Below, piece by piece: positions 1 to 7,583 of a stretch of 64,000 bases of DNA; the stretch's first letter is position 1, and every line of letters begins with the position of its first letter. The translations under genes were made by a program, and so were the position numbers. Origin of the DNA: Myxococcus stipitatus (lineage in GTDB: Bacteria; Myxococcota; Myxococcia; Myxococcales; Myxococcaceae). The notes beneath the pieces were generated by a model. It worked only from the letters and a program-made list of their open reading frames with translations. It had not been told where the DNA came from and did not search any database. The DNA lies in assembly GCF_021412625.1 (NCBI RefSeq), contig NZ_JAKCFI010000008.1, positions 248,001 to 312,000 on the forward strand. The letters run 5' to 3'.

Positions 1-775
1 CAGCGCGGTGACGGCGGAATACCTGGTGGCGCGAGGCGCGGAGGCCTCGCGCGTGCGGGTGATTCCCAATGGCGCGGACCTGGAGGTGTTCCGCCATGCG
101 CCGCCTCGCGCGCCGGACGCGGCCCGGCCCGTGCGCCTGCTCTACAGCGGCACGATGACGTCCTGGCAGGGCGTGCACCACGCCCTCGAGGCCTGTCGCC
201 TGTTACGGAGGGAGCTGCCCACCGTGTTGACGCTGGTGGGGCCGCTGCGCAGGCACCAGCGTCGGACGCTGCTGGACCGCTGTGGGGACCTGCTCCTCGA
301 GGGCGCGGTGGAGCTGCTGGAGCCCATGCCCCAGGAAGCGCTCGCGGCGCTGCACCACGCCTGCGACGCGGTGCTGGTGCCGCTCCCGGTGAACGACCGC
401 AACTGCGTGCAGGGCTGCTGCCCGCTGAAGCTGCTCGAGGCGATGGCGTCCGGCACGCCGGTCATCGCCAGCAACCTGCCGGTGGTGCGGAGCCTCGCGG
501 AGCCCGACGAGGCGATGCTGATTCGACCTGGCTCGCCCAAGGCCATCGCCGAGGCGGTGAAGGCGCTGCGCGCGGACGTGGACCTGGGGCGCGCGCTGAG
601 CGCACGGGCCCGGGCGCGCGTGGAGCGGGACTTCTCGTGGGAGCAGTCTCGCGAGGCGCTGGTGCGCGCGTACGAGACGTCATTCGGTTTGAAGCGGCGG
701 GAACGCGACGGCACGCCCTCGGTGGCGCGAGTCGAGCCCCCGGCCGACACGCGACGCGGCGCCGTCGGGATGTAG
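1..775 (+). CDS. Glycosyltransferase, GT4-like, C-terminal part (5' end outside window)
   Basis: This is the C-terminal Rossmann half of a GT-B fold glycosyltransferase, which would transfer a sugar from a nucleotide-sugar donor during polysaccharide or glycolipid synthesis. The reading frame is open from base 2, so the N-terminal acceptor domain lies outside the window and the GTG at base 8 is probably not the true start. Visible family marks are VIPNGADLEVF at the linker, LLYSGTMTSWQGV at the start of the donor domain, and the E-x7-E type region CPLKLLEAMASGTPVIAS that contacts the donor. It converges on a second glycosyltransferase at 920-2110, so the two probably belong to one polysaccharide locus but are transcribed separately. 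Donor and acceptor cannot be told from sequence. Confidence 0.88.
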   Translation, partial: SAVTAEYLVARGAEASRVRVIPNGADLEVFRHAPPRAPDAARPVRLLYSGTMTSWQGVHHALEACRLLRRELPTVLTLVGPLRRHQRRTLLDRCGDLLLEGAVELLEPMPQEALAALHHACDAVLVPLPVNDRNCVQGCCPLKLLEAMASGTPVIASNLPVVRSLAEPDEAMLIRPGSPKAIAEAVKALRADVDLGRALSARARARVERDFSWEQSREALVRAYETSFGLKRRERDGTPSVARVEPPADTRRGAVGM

Positions 776-782
776 CCAGTCC

Positions 783-923
783 AAGGGGCGCCCCTCTCGA
801 CGCGCCCACCCCAGATCCCGGTGCTGCCGTGCAGGGTGTCCGCCCGGGTCGACGCCTCCCGCCCCCTTGTCCGGGTGTCGCCGCGCAGGGGGTCCGCCCG
901 CGCAGACGCGCCCGCCCCGTCAT
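783..923. repeat. 53-bp imperfect direct repeat, about 2.6 copies
   Basis: Two adjacent 53-bp units, 818-870 and 871-923, share the core CAGGG(T/G)GTCCGCCCG followed by a GACGC(C/G)-rich and CCCGCCCC-type tail. A shorter, more diverged copy lies at 783-817. The array fills the gap between two convergent glycosyltransferase genes, and its last bases overlap the stop codon of the minus-strand gene. No clear terminator hairpin was seen in this gap. The function is unknown; it could be a replication-slippage product or a structured 3' region. Confidence 0.7.
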
Positions 924-2110
924 CCGACGCGAGGCGTGGCGCGCGCGAGCACCCGACGCAGGACCTCCGCCTCCGCGTCCGAGGTGAAGCCCTCCAGGAT
1001 GCGCCGTCGCGCGGCGGCGCCGATGGCGGCGAGGTGGTCGGGCGAGAGCGAGAGCACGTCGAGGCAGGCCTGTCCCAGGTGGTTCAACAGGGCCTTCTCG
1101 ACGATGAAGCCATTGCGCTGATGCGTCACGGCCTCGGGGATGCCTCCCGCGTCGCTGGCGATGACGGGGCGCGCGCAGGCCATCGCCTCCAGCAGCGCGT
1201 TGGGCATGCCCTCCCAGAGCGAGGGCTGGAGATATACGTCGCACAGGCGCAGGTGCGCGGCGATGGCCTCGGGCGTCTCGAGCGCTCCGGAGACGAGGAT
1301 GCGCGCGCCATCCTCGGGGTGCTCCGCGCGGAAGGACACCAGGTGCTCCGCGTCGCGGGCCCGCACCTCGCCGATGACGAGCAGGCACGCGGGCCTCACG
1401 CGGCGCACCTCCGTCAACGCGGACAGCAGGAAGGGCAGGCCCTTCTTGTGGCGCAGCTCGCCGGAGAAGCCGAGCACCACCTCCCCCGGGGCGATGCCCA
1501 GCCGCTCACGCAGCGCGGGGTCCGCGGGCCCTGGGGAGAAGACCTCGGTGTCGACCGCGTTGGGGATGACCTCGACGCGCGACTCTCGCCCGAGCAGCAT
1601 CCCCATCTTCCGCCCCAGGTCCGCCGAGGCCGCGGTGAGCACGTCCGCGCGCTGGAGCGTCCACAAGAGCCGCGCGAAGTCGCCGGGCGGGAACATCAGC
1701 TGGTCCACGTCGTTGCCACGCGCGCTGACGGTGGAGGCGATGCCCACCGACGCCGCGAACACGACGGCGAGGAACCCCGGAGGGGACAGGTAGTGTCCCC
1801 ACACCAAATCGTAGCGCCGCTTCGCGTGCAGGTGCCCCAGGACGTCCAGGGTGTGTTGCATGGACAGGTCCATGCTCCCGAACAAGCCCAGGCGATGCAG
1901 CGTGGCCCCCCGCGCGAAGGGCGACACCTCCCCCGCGTCCTCCACTGTGCTCAGCGCCCCCGGGGCCTGCGCGCGGGTCCACGCGAGCACGTCCACCCGA
2001 GCCCCCAGCCGCGAGAGCGCCCCCGCCGTCCGCGCGCCACTGCGCGCCAGCCCTCCGATATCCGGGGGGAACCGTTCGGCGAGGAGCAACACGCGCGGAG
2101 AGCCAGCCAT
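920..2110 (-). CDS. Glycosyltransferase family 4 protein
   Basis: A complete 396-residue GT-B glycosyltransferase, normal length for GT4, and cytoplasmic. The N-terminal acceptor domain begins RVLLLAERFPPDIGGLARS, typical of GT4 enzymes. The middle linker is VEVIPNAVDTEVFSPG, followed by LGFSGELRHKKGLPFLL at the start of the donor-binding domain. The E-x7-E type donor motif is in LWEGMPNALLEAMACARPVIAS. The start ATG is supported by the immediately N-terminal first beta strand. It probably adds a sugar to a lipid-linked or surface polysaccharide together with the convergent neighbour at 1-775. The specific sugar cannot be assigned. Confidence 0.9.
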   Translation of the reverse strand: MAGSPRVLLLAERFPPDIGGLARSGARTAGALSRLGARVDVLAWTRAQAPGALSTVEDAGEVSPFARGATLHRLGLFGSMDLSMQHTLDVLGHLHAKRRYDLVWGHYLSPPGFLAVVFAASVGIASTVSARGNDVDQLMFPPGDFARLLWTLQRADVLTAASADLGRKMGMLLGRESRVEVIPNAVDTEVFSPGPADPALRERLGIAPGEVVLGFSGELRHKKGLPFLLSALTEVRRVRPACLLVIGEVRARDAEHLVSFRAEHPEDGARILVSGALETPEAIAAHLRLCDVYLQPSLWEGMPNALLEAMACARPVIASDAGGIPEAVTHQRNGFIVEKALLNHLGQACLDVLSLSPDHLAAIGAAARRRILEGFTSDAEAEVLRRVLARATPRVG

Positions 2111-2333
2111 GGCGCGAATCTACCCGCCCCGGCCCGCGCGGCGTCCGCCGAGTGACACGGTCGGCGGGAGGCCCGCCCCTCCGACGCCAGGGCTGGGGCG
2201 GCGACGACCCTCGAATCCAGGAACTCGCGCGGATGAATAAAAACCGACAGGGCCCGTCGAGGGGCACGGTGGGAGCACCCCTGTCAGTCAGCCTGGGCCG
2301 GTCCCGGGCGCTCCCCGGAGGCACGTCAGACCT

Positions 2334-5075
2334 ATGCACGCTCGACACTGGTGGGCGCTCGCGCTCGCGGCGGGAACACTCACGGGCTGCATCGTGGACC
2401 GCGAACCGGACGTCGACCCGGAGCCGCCCCCCTGGACCCAGCCGGACCCCGACCCCGGCCCGCCCCGGCCCGAGTCCCCGGACTTCGAGCTGAGCCGCCT
2501 CACCGGACCGTCGCGCCTGGGCGAAACGCGCGCGCAGGTCTCCGCGCGCCTCTGCAACCACGGCACCGGCGCGGGGACGACGGAGGTGAACTTCTTCCTC
2601 ACCAGCTCCGCGTCGGTGGGCGCGACGGAGGTGTCGCTGGCGCGCGGTCCACGCGTCTCGCTGCGGCCGGACGAGTGTCAGGAGGTCTCCTCCTGGGTGA
2701 GCGCGCAGGCGACCGAGGAGGGCGTCTACTTCGTGGGTGGGCGGGCGGACCCGGATGGGCTCGTCGTCGAGCCTCGCGAGGGGGACAACCTCGCGCTCGG
2801 CAACACCGTCTACGTGGACCGCACGCCGCCGGAGACGCCCTCTCCCGCGTGGGTCCGCTCGGGTGAGGGGCCGGAGCATCGCCTGACGTTGCACACGGAG
2901 CCGGACGCCCGGGTGTTCGTGTACCGCGGCGCGGGCTGCACGGGCGCGTCGGTGGCGGACATGCAGGTGGGGAGCAGCGCGTACTGCGAGGTGCCCGTCC
3001 AGGTGCCCACGACGCCGGGCTCGACCTATTCGGTGCGTGTCTATGACGCCGTGGGCAATGGCTCGCATTGCAGCCCGACGATGGAGTACCCGGGCGGAGG
3101 CACGGGAGGTCCGCGCCGGGTGGCGCCGGTGCTGCTGAGCAGCAGCCCGGGTTCGCCGGGGCAGAGCCAGACGCCGACCTTCGGGGGCCGCGCCGAGGCC
3201 AACGTCACGGTGGACGTCTTCAAGAGCGCGGACTGCCAGGGCCCCGTCGAGAAGACGCTGACGACGGATGGCGCCGGGGCGTTCACCTTCCAGGTGACGG
3301 TGGCGAAGGACGCGGTGGTGAAGGTGTCCGCGAGGGCCCGGGACGCGAGCGGCTACGCGACGCCGTCCACGTGCTCCAATCCGCTGGAGTACCAGAACGA
3401 CAGCACGCCCCCCGAGCCTCCCCGCGTGACGGACGTGAAGTGGCAGTACTTCGACACGGGGCGGGAGCTGTGGGTGACGGGCACGGCGGAGCCCCTCGCG
3501 ACGGTGGGGGTGTTCGTCGACGCGCCTTGCACGGGGGAGCCCGTCCGCATGGTGCAGGCGGACGCGCAGGGCCGCTTCAGCGCGAGCGCGCCGTTCGGCG
3601 CGGGAGGGAGCCACCGGGTGTACCTGGCGGCGCGGGACCGCGCGTACAACTTCTCCACCTGCTTCGAGGGCCCCGCCTACGAGCTGCGCTGCCCGCCGGG
3701 CACGGCGGACTGCGACGGCCGCTCGTCGAACGGGTGCGAGGTGGACCTGACGACGAACCCGAACCACTGCGGGACGTGTGGCAACGCCTGTCAGGACAAC
3801 CCGTACGCGGATGGTGTCTGCGTGGCGGCGACGTGCGGCAACACCTGCGCGCCGGGGTACTACGACTGCGACGGGAACACGACGAACGGCTGTGAGTCAC
3901 GGTCGCAGTGCGCGCCGGAGACGTGCGGCATCCACAAGCCGAGCGAGCTGATGATCACCGACGTGTCGGTGGTGGACGACCCGGTGCGCACGGCGCCGGG
4001 GGGAGCGTGGCACTTCGGCACGGTGATGCGGGAGATGGCGGGAGGGCAGGACCCGTCGGAGCTGGTGCGCGCGTGGCTGAAGACGTGGTTGACGAAGCAG
4101 ATGGTGAACGGGCTGGAGATTCCGCCCCGGCCGGAGATGCAGACGCAGATTCTGGGGCCGTGGGAGGCGCGCAGCGGCGGGCCGTCGAAGCCGCTGGACT
4201 TCAACAGCGCGCCGTTCCGGCTGCTGGCCATCGTCAACCGCATCGACCTGCGGCACGAGGGGTTCCAGGCGGGTGAAGGCCGCTTCATCTTCGGCGCGGT
4301 GGCGCCGGACGGGGCGCCGCTCGAGTTCACGGTCATCCTGGAGTACGCGCTGCCCGGGGGTTCGGCGCAGGCCATCCAGGCGTGGGCGGAGGACTGGCAC
4401 GCGCTGGGCGCGGTGCGCGTGGGGAGCGCGGGCTACAACGCGAGGCTCCAGGCGCTCACGGACCGCTTCTCGAAGGCGGGGGTGATGTCGGGTCGGCACG
4501 TGGGCAGCGCGCTGAACCAGATTCGCACCAATGAAATCCAGTTGGAGGAGCCCTGGGAGATGCGCGAGTTCGTGCTCTCGCCGCTGGGGCTGCTGCCGAC
4601 GACGGTGAAGCTGACGCCGGCGAACCACTTCGAGAACACGCGGATGCTGGCGGACTACCTGATGCAGAACCAGTCGGACGTGCTGGCGGAGCGCCACGAG
4701 GTGCCGAACAGCCTGGGCGGCATCCCGTTCCTGGGGGCGAACGCGCTGGTGCCGTTGGATTTCTTCTGGCGGGCGCCGAACGTGTCGAACGAGGTGCGGC
4801 ACAAGTTCTCCATCAACACGTGCAGCGGGTGCCACGCGGGTGAGACGCAGACGGAGTTCCTCCACGTCTCGCCTCGACAGGCGGGGCAGGCGTCGGTGCT
4901 GTCGCCCTTCCTGCGCGGCACCACGGTGACGGACCCGGTGACGAAGAACGTGCGCACGTTCGATGACCTGGGCCGCCGCGCGGAGGACCTGAAGGCGCTG
5001 GTGTGCGCGCCGAACGTCGGACTCAAGTCCGGCCACGTCGCGCCGTCCAACCTGCCCCGCGCCCGCGTTCACTGA
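2334..5075 (+). CDS. Lipoprotein with Ig-like modules and a CXXCH motif
   Basis: A 913-residue predicted lipoprotein. The signal peptide ends in the lipobox LTGC, with C19 as the lipidation site, followed by a Pro/Asp-rich spacer to about residue 50. The N-terminal half has repeated beta-sandwich modules: a CARDB-like part and two or three modules opening with TPPETPSP or TPPEPPRVTD. A Cys-rich segment with the motif DCDG-x4-NGCE occurs twice, a pattern common in myxobacterial surface proteins. The C-terminal third is a conserved-looking domain of unknown function that carries one CSGCH at residues 830-834, a possible covalent haem site. A GGAGG lies about 12 bases before the ATG. Binding or redox roles are possible, but no enzyme domain is recognised. 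Confidence 0.85.
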   Translation: MHARHWWALALAAGTLTGCIVDREPDVDPEPPPWTQPDPDPGPPRPESPDFELSRLTGPSRLGETRAQVSARLCNHGTGAGTTEVNFFLTSSASVGATEVSLARGPRVSLRPDECQEVSSWVSAQATEEGVYFVGGRADPDGLVVEPREGDNLALGNTVYVDRTPPETPSPAWVRSGEGPEHRLTLHTEPDARVFVYRGAGCTGASVADMQVGSSAYCEVPVQVPTTPGSTYSVRVYDAVGNGSHCSPTMEYPGGGTGGPRRVAPVLLSSSPGSPGQSQTPTFGGRAEANVTVDVFKSADCQGPVEKTLTTDGAGAFTFQVTVAKDAVVKVSARARDASGYATPSTCSNPLEYQNDSTPPEPPRVTDVKWQYFDTGRELWVTGTAEPLATVGVFVDAPCTGEPVRMVQADAQGRFSASAPFGAGGSHRVYLAARDRAYNFSTCFEGPAYELRCPPGTADCDGRSSNGCEVDLTTNPNHCGTCGNACQDNPYADGVCVAATCGNTCAPGYYDCDGNTTNGCESRSQCAPETCGIHKPSELMITDVSVVDDPVRTAPGGAWHFGTVMREMAGGQDPSELVRAWLKTWLTKQMVNGLEIPPRPEMQTQILGPWEARSGGPSKPLDFNSAPFRLLAIVNRIDLRHEGFQAGEGRFIFGAVAPDGAPLEFTVILEYALPGGSAQAIQAWAEDWHALGAVRVGSAGYNARLQALTDRFSKAGVMSGRHVGSALNQIRTNEIQLEEPWEMREFVLSPLGLLPTTVKLTPANHFENTRMLADYLMQNQSDVLAERHEVPNSLGGIPFLGANALVPLDFFWRAPNVSNEVRHKFSINTCSGCHAGETQTEFLHVSPRQAGQASVLSPFLRGTTVTDPVTKNVRTFDDLGRRAEDLKALVCAPNVGLKSGHVAPSNLPRARVH

Positions 5076-5114
5076 CGCGGGGAGAGGCCTGGGGCGCGCG
5101 ACGCGCTCCAGGCC

Positions 5115-5384
5115 TCAGTCGTTCTGGGGGGTGGCGCTCGACCGCCACCGCTCCAGCAGCCGCTGGCGATGGGCGGGCGAGACCTCCGCGCCATACGTCC
5201 GGTCGAGGAGACGGAGCTTCCACTCGACCGAACCCGGCACCAGCCCTTGTTCGCGCAGGGATGCCGCGACGAGCGCTCGTGCGGCCGAGAACATGTCCGC
5301 GCCCATCAACAGCCGCTCCTCCCCGGACTTGCGAAGCAGGAGCATGCGGACGAGGGCCTCCGCCCGGGGCAGCGTGTCTTTCAT
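5115..5384 (-). CDS. Small protein, partner of a nucleotidyltransferase-like fragment
   Basis: An 89-residue, mostly helical, charged protein starting MKDTLPRAEALVRMLL. The ATG overlaps the stop codon of the preceding small gene as ATGA (5381-5384), so translation is likely coupled. The central stretch GEERLLMGADMFSAARAL resembles, from memory, small proteins encoded beside stand-alone nucleotidyltransferase genes, which are sometimes arranged like toxin-antitoxin pairs. A longer in-frame extension to 5432 would overlap the upstream gene and was not used. It is the last gene of a minus-strand run that includes the vWA protein, but whether it shares that transcript is unknown. Confidence 0.6.
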   Translation of the reverse strand: MKDTLPRAEALVRMLLLRKSGEERLLMGADMFSAARALVAASLREQGLVPGSVEWKLRLLDRTYGAEVSPAHRQRLLERWRSSATPQND

Positions 5385-5545
5385 CGCGTCACCTGCATGA
5401 GCAGCTTCTCGACCCCCAGCTCGCGGGCCCAATGTTCCATGTACGCCCGGTCGACAGAGGGGAGTGCCTCCAGGATGTTGCGCACGTCCCCGAGCTGCAT
5501 CTCCGACAGGCTCTCTCGCGACCCATCGCGTTTGGATGGAATCAC
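5381..5545 (-). pseudogene. C-terminal fragment of a nucleotidyltransferase-like protein
   Basis: An open frame of about 54 codons from a possible GTG at 5545 (or 35 from an ATG at 5500). Its end reads QLGDVRNILEAL, then a helix with HWARELGVEKLL. This looks like the C-terminal helix pair of DUF/MNT-type nucleotidyltransferases, where a Lys/Asp-rich DIRAIL-type segment precedes a WARxLG helix. The catalytic GS-x10-DxD region is absent, and the sequence upstream is the 3' end of the vWA gene. It is either a truncated remnant or a very small protein whose ATGA overlap keeps the downstream gene translated. The nucleotidyltransferase link is inference from memory of the family. Confidence 0.45.
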
Positions 5546-5571
5546 ACTATCGGAAGAGACAGGCCGAGAAC

Positions 5572-6357
5572 CTACCGCCCGAAGCCTCCCAGGGCCGTGC
5601 GGCTGAAGCTCGCGGCCCCCTGGCTCACCCGCACGGCGGATTGGCTGAAGACCTGGAAGGCGGCGCGAATCTCCTGCGCCGTCTGTCCCGGGGTGAGAAT
5701 CCATCGGTCCTCGATGCCCATCTCCCGGAACACCCGCCGGAAGTCGGTGCTCCCGTCGTGGATACCCATGCCCGCGACGATGTGGCTCTCCGCCCGCCGC
5801 AGGTCCTCCACCAGCGCGGCCACGTCCTTCGCCCTCGCGCGGCTCGAGTGCATGTCCGCGCCATCGGTAATCAACAACGTCACCGTGCGCACCGGCACGC
5901 CATTGGCGCTGAACTCCTGGGCCTTCGCCAACACCGTCCCCAGCAGCACCACGGCCTGGTCGTAGAGCGGCGTGCCCTTGTCCGGGTTGAAGTTCCCCGA
6001 GTGCATCCGCACCACGTCCTCCAGCGGCCGGTAGGGGTTGAGCACGTCGCCGTTGAGGTAGCGCGTGTGGAAGAGCACGCCGTCCTTCTGGTTGCTCGTC
6101 AGCAGCGCGTCGAGCACCAGGTTGTGCCCATCACACACCGTCTTCGCGTGGTTGCAGATGCTGCCCGAGTCGTCCGGCATCACCGTCACCAGCACCACCT
6201 CGCTCGACTGCACGTCCTCCACGCGGACACCGAGGCCCGCCTGTATCTGCGCGCCCAGGTCCACCACCGTCAGCGCCTGCAGGCCCGCCGTGCTCAGCGT
6301 GCCTTCCGCGTGCGCGTCGTCGAAGAGCTTCAGGACTCCCTTGCTCGTGCTGCCCAT
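5572..6357 (-). CDS. TerY/YegL-like von Willebrand factor A protein
   Basis: A 261-residue cytoplasmic vWA-domain protein with an intact metal-ion-dependent adhesion site: DDSGS at residues 62-66, T129 in DKGTPLYD, and D165 in LLITDGAD. The chosen ATG gives the compact domain; an upstream start at 6390 adds only a low-complexity tail. In the TerY-P triad (E. coli YegL with kinase YegI and phosphatase YegK/PphC) a vWA protein of this kind is encoded with a PP2C phosphatase and a Hanks-type kinase. All three are present here in one direction, so it is probably the scaffold or phosphorylation target of that pair. It lies 102 bases after the nicotinamidase-like gene. Confidence 0.85.
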   Translation of the reverse strand: MGSTSKGVLKLFDDAHAEGTLSTAGLQALTVVDLGAQIQAGLGVRVEDVQSSEVVLVTVMPDDSGSICNHAKTVCDGHNLVLDALLTSNQKDGVLFHTRYLNGDVLNPYRPLEDVVRMHSGNFNPDKGTPLYDQAVVLLGTVLAKAQEFSANGVPVRTVTLLITDGADMHSSRARAKDVAALVEDLRRAESHIVAGMGIHDGSTDFRRVFREMGIEDRWILTPGQTAQEIRAAFQVFSQSAVRVSQGAASFSRTALGGFGR

Positions 6358-6459
6358 GTCCGTCTCCTGTTCCCCTCTCGTCGAGGGCATGGCTCCGCCC
6401 GTCCCGCGTCCACGAGGGCGCGGGCGGACTTCGTCGAATGAAGTGCTGGAACCGTCGCT

Positions 6460-7524
6460 TCAGCGGATGCGCAGGTCCGGCCAGCTCGTCAGCGGGTCGG
6501 TGGACTTCACCAGGTGCATGCCCGCGTCGGCGAAGCGCTGGAGCGCGGCCTCCGCCTGCGGCGTGAAGTCCGCCGCGAAGCCCCCCTTCCCGTCCGGCAC
6601 GGTCACCGCGGACATGCAGTCCGTCAGCAGGTACACCTTGCGCGCCAGCGCCGCGTCCTGCGCCACGATTTCACCGAGCAGGTCGTCGATGGAGCTCTTC
6701 ACGCAGTGGCTCGCGGCCTGGCCGCCAATCACCACCGCGTCCGCCGTCAGCAGCGTCTTGAGGAACTGGGTGTTGCGCTGCGCCAGTGGTTGACCGTCAT
6801 GCCGGCTCAGCACCTCCGGCCGGAGCACGGAGTAGTTCTCCGTCAGCGGGTTGCCGCCCTTCACCTCGGCCCAGGACTGGACGCCGCGCGCGAAGGAGTG
6901 GAACAGCCGCGCCTCCTGCACCACGCCCGCCAGCGCGTGCCCGTCACCGCCGAGCAGGCAGTGCGGCGGCCACAGGTACAGCGTGTACTTGCCCGCGCGC
7001 TCCAGCTCCTCGCAGTAGTACTTCACCTGCTTGAGGAGCCAGGGGTAGTTGCCGCCGCACAGCCACTTCGCCACGGCGGGGTTGGGGCGCGCCTGCCCGC
7101 GCTCTATCTGCTCGCGCGTCACCTCGCGGTAGGGCGTGAGCGGCTGGTCGTCCTGGTCGACCCAGAAGGCCGGGAAGAAGATTTGATACGCGAAGTGGGT
7201 ATCCAGCGTGGCCGTCACGTTCGTGAGCACGCCGAGGTTGCGGTAGATGAACTCCGCGATGCGTCGGCTGTCGTCCACCGCGCCGCGTCCACTGCGCCCC
7301 GCGACGTAGAGCGAGCCCTCCGGGAAGCAGAAGTCCTTCTGCACGTCGATGAGCAGCAGGTGCAGGTTGAAGGAGTCCACCGCCGACGCGGTGACCCCGT
7401 GCGTGGCCCGCCACGCGCCCGCCTCCACCTGGAGCCGCCCCGCGTCCGGCCCATAGGCGTACCGCCCCGCGTGCTCCGCCCGGTAGAACCCTGGCAGCGG
7501 CAGTTCCCTCGCTTGCGTCTTCAT
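6460..7524 (-). CDS. Nicotinamidase-like cysteine hydrolase (isochorismatase fold)
   Basis: A 354-residue protein, much longer than the usual 180-210-residue nicotinamidase. All three catalytic positions are visible: D60 in LLLIDVQKDF, K222 in EVKGGNPLTENYS and C274 in GGQAASHCVKSS. Metal-binding positions are partly kept (D108 and H110 in ATLDTH, H188 in WPPHCLLGG); the histidine that normally follows DxH by six residues is a glutamine here. Nicotinamidases deamidate nicotinamide to nicotinate in NAD salvage; another small amide or a signalling role is also possible because of the insertions. It sits between the kinase (59 bases upstream) and the vWA gene. An NrtR-type regulator nearby supports an NAD connection. 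Confidence 0.82.
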   Translation of the reverse strand: MKTQARELPLPGFYRAEHAGRYAYGPDAGRLQVEAGAWRATHGVTASAVDSFNLHLLLIDVQKDFCFPEGSLYVAGRSGRGAVDDSRRIAEFIYRNLGVLTNVTATLDTHFAYQIFFPAFWVDQDDQPLTPYREVTREQIERGQARPNPAVAKWLCGGNYPWLLKQVKYYCEELERAGKYTLYLWPPHCLLGGDGHALAGVVQEARLFHSFARGVQSWAEVKGGNPLTENYSVLRPEVLSRHDGQPLAQRNTQFLKTLLTADAVVIGGQAASHCVKSSIDDLLGEIVAQDAALARKVYLLTDCMSAVTVPDGKGGFAADFTPQAEAALQRFADAGMHLVKSTDPLTSWPDLRIR

Positions 7525-7583
7525 CGTCCGACCCCTTGTCTGGCGCGAAGACCGCAGGCCCCCGCGCGGTGAATGAACTCCCC

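Noticed and set aside
1506-3767. A 753-codon minus-strand open frame
   Set aside because: It overlaps the glycosyltransferase out of frame and the Ig-module lipoprotein in antisense.
5546-5704. N-terminal extension of the small nucleotidyltransferase-like frame
   Set aside because: It overlaps the 3' end of the vWA gene in the same direction and has no family character.
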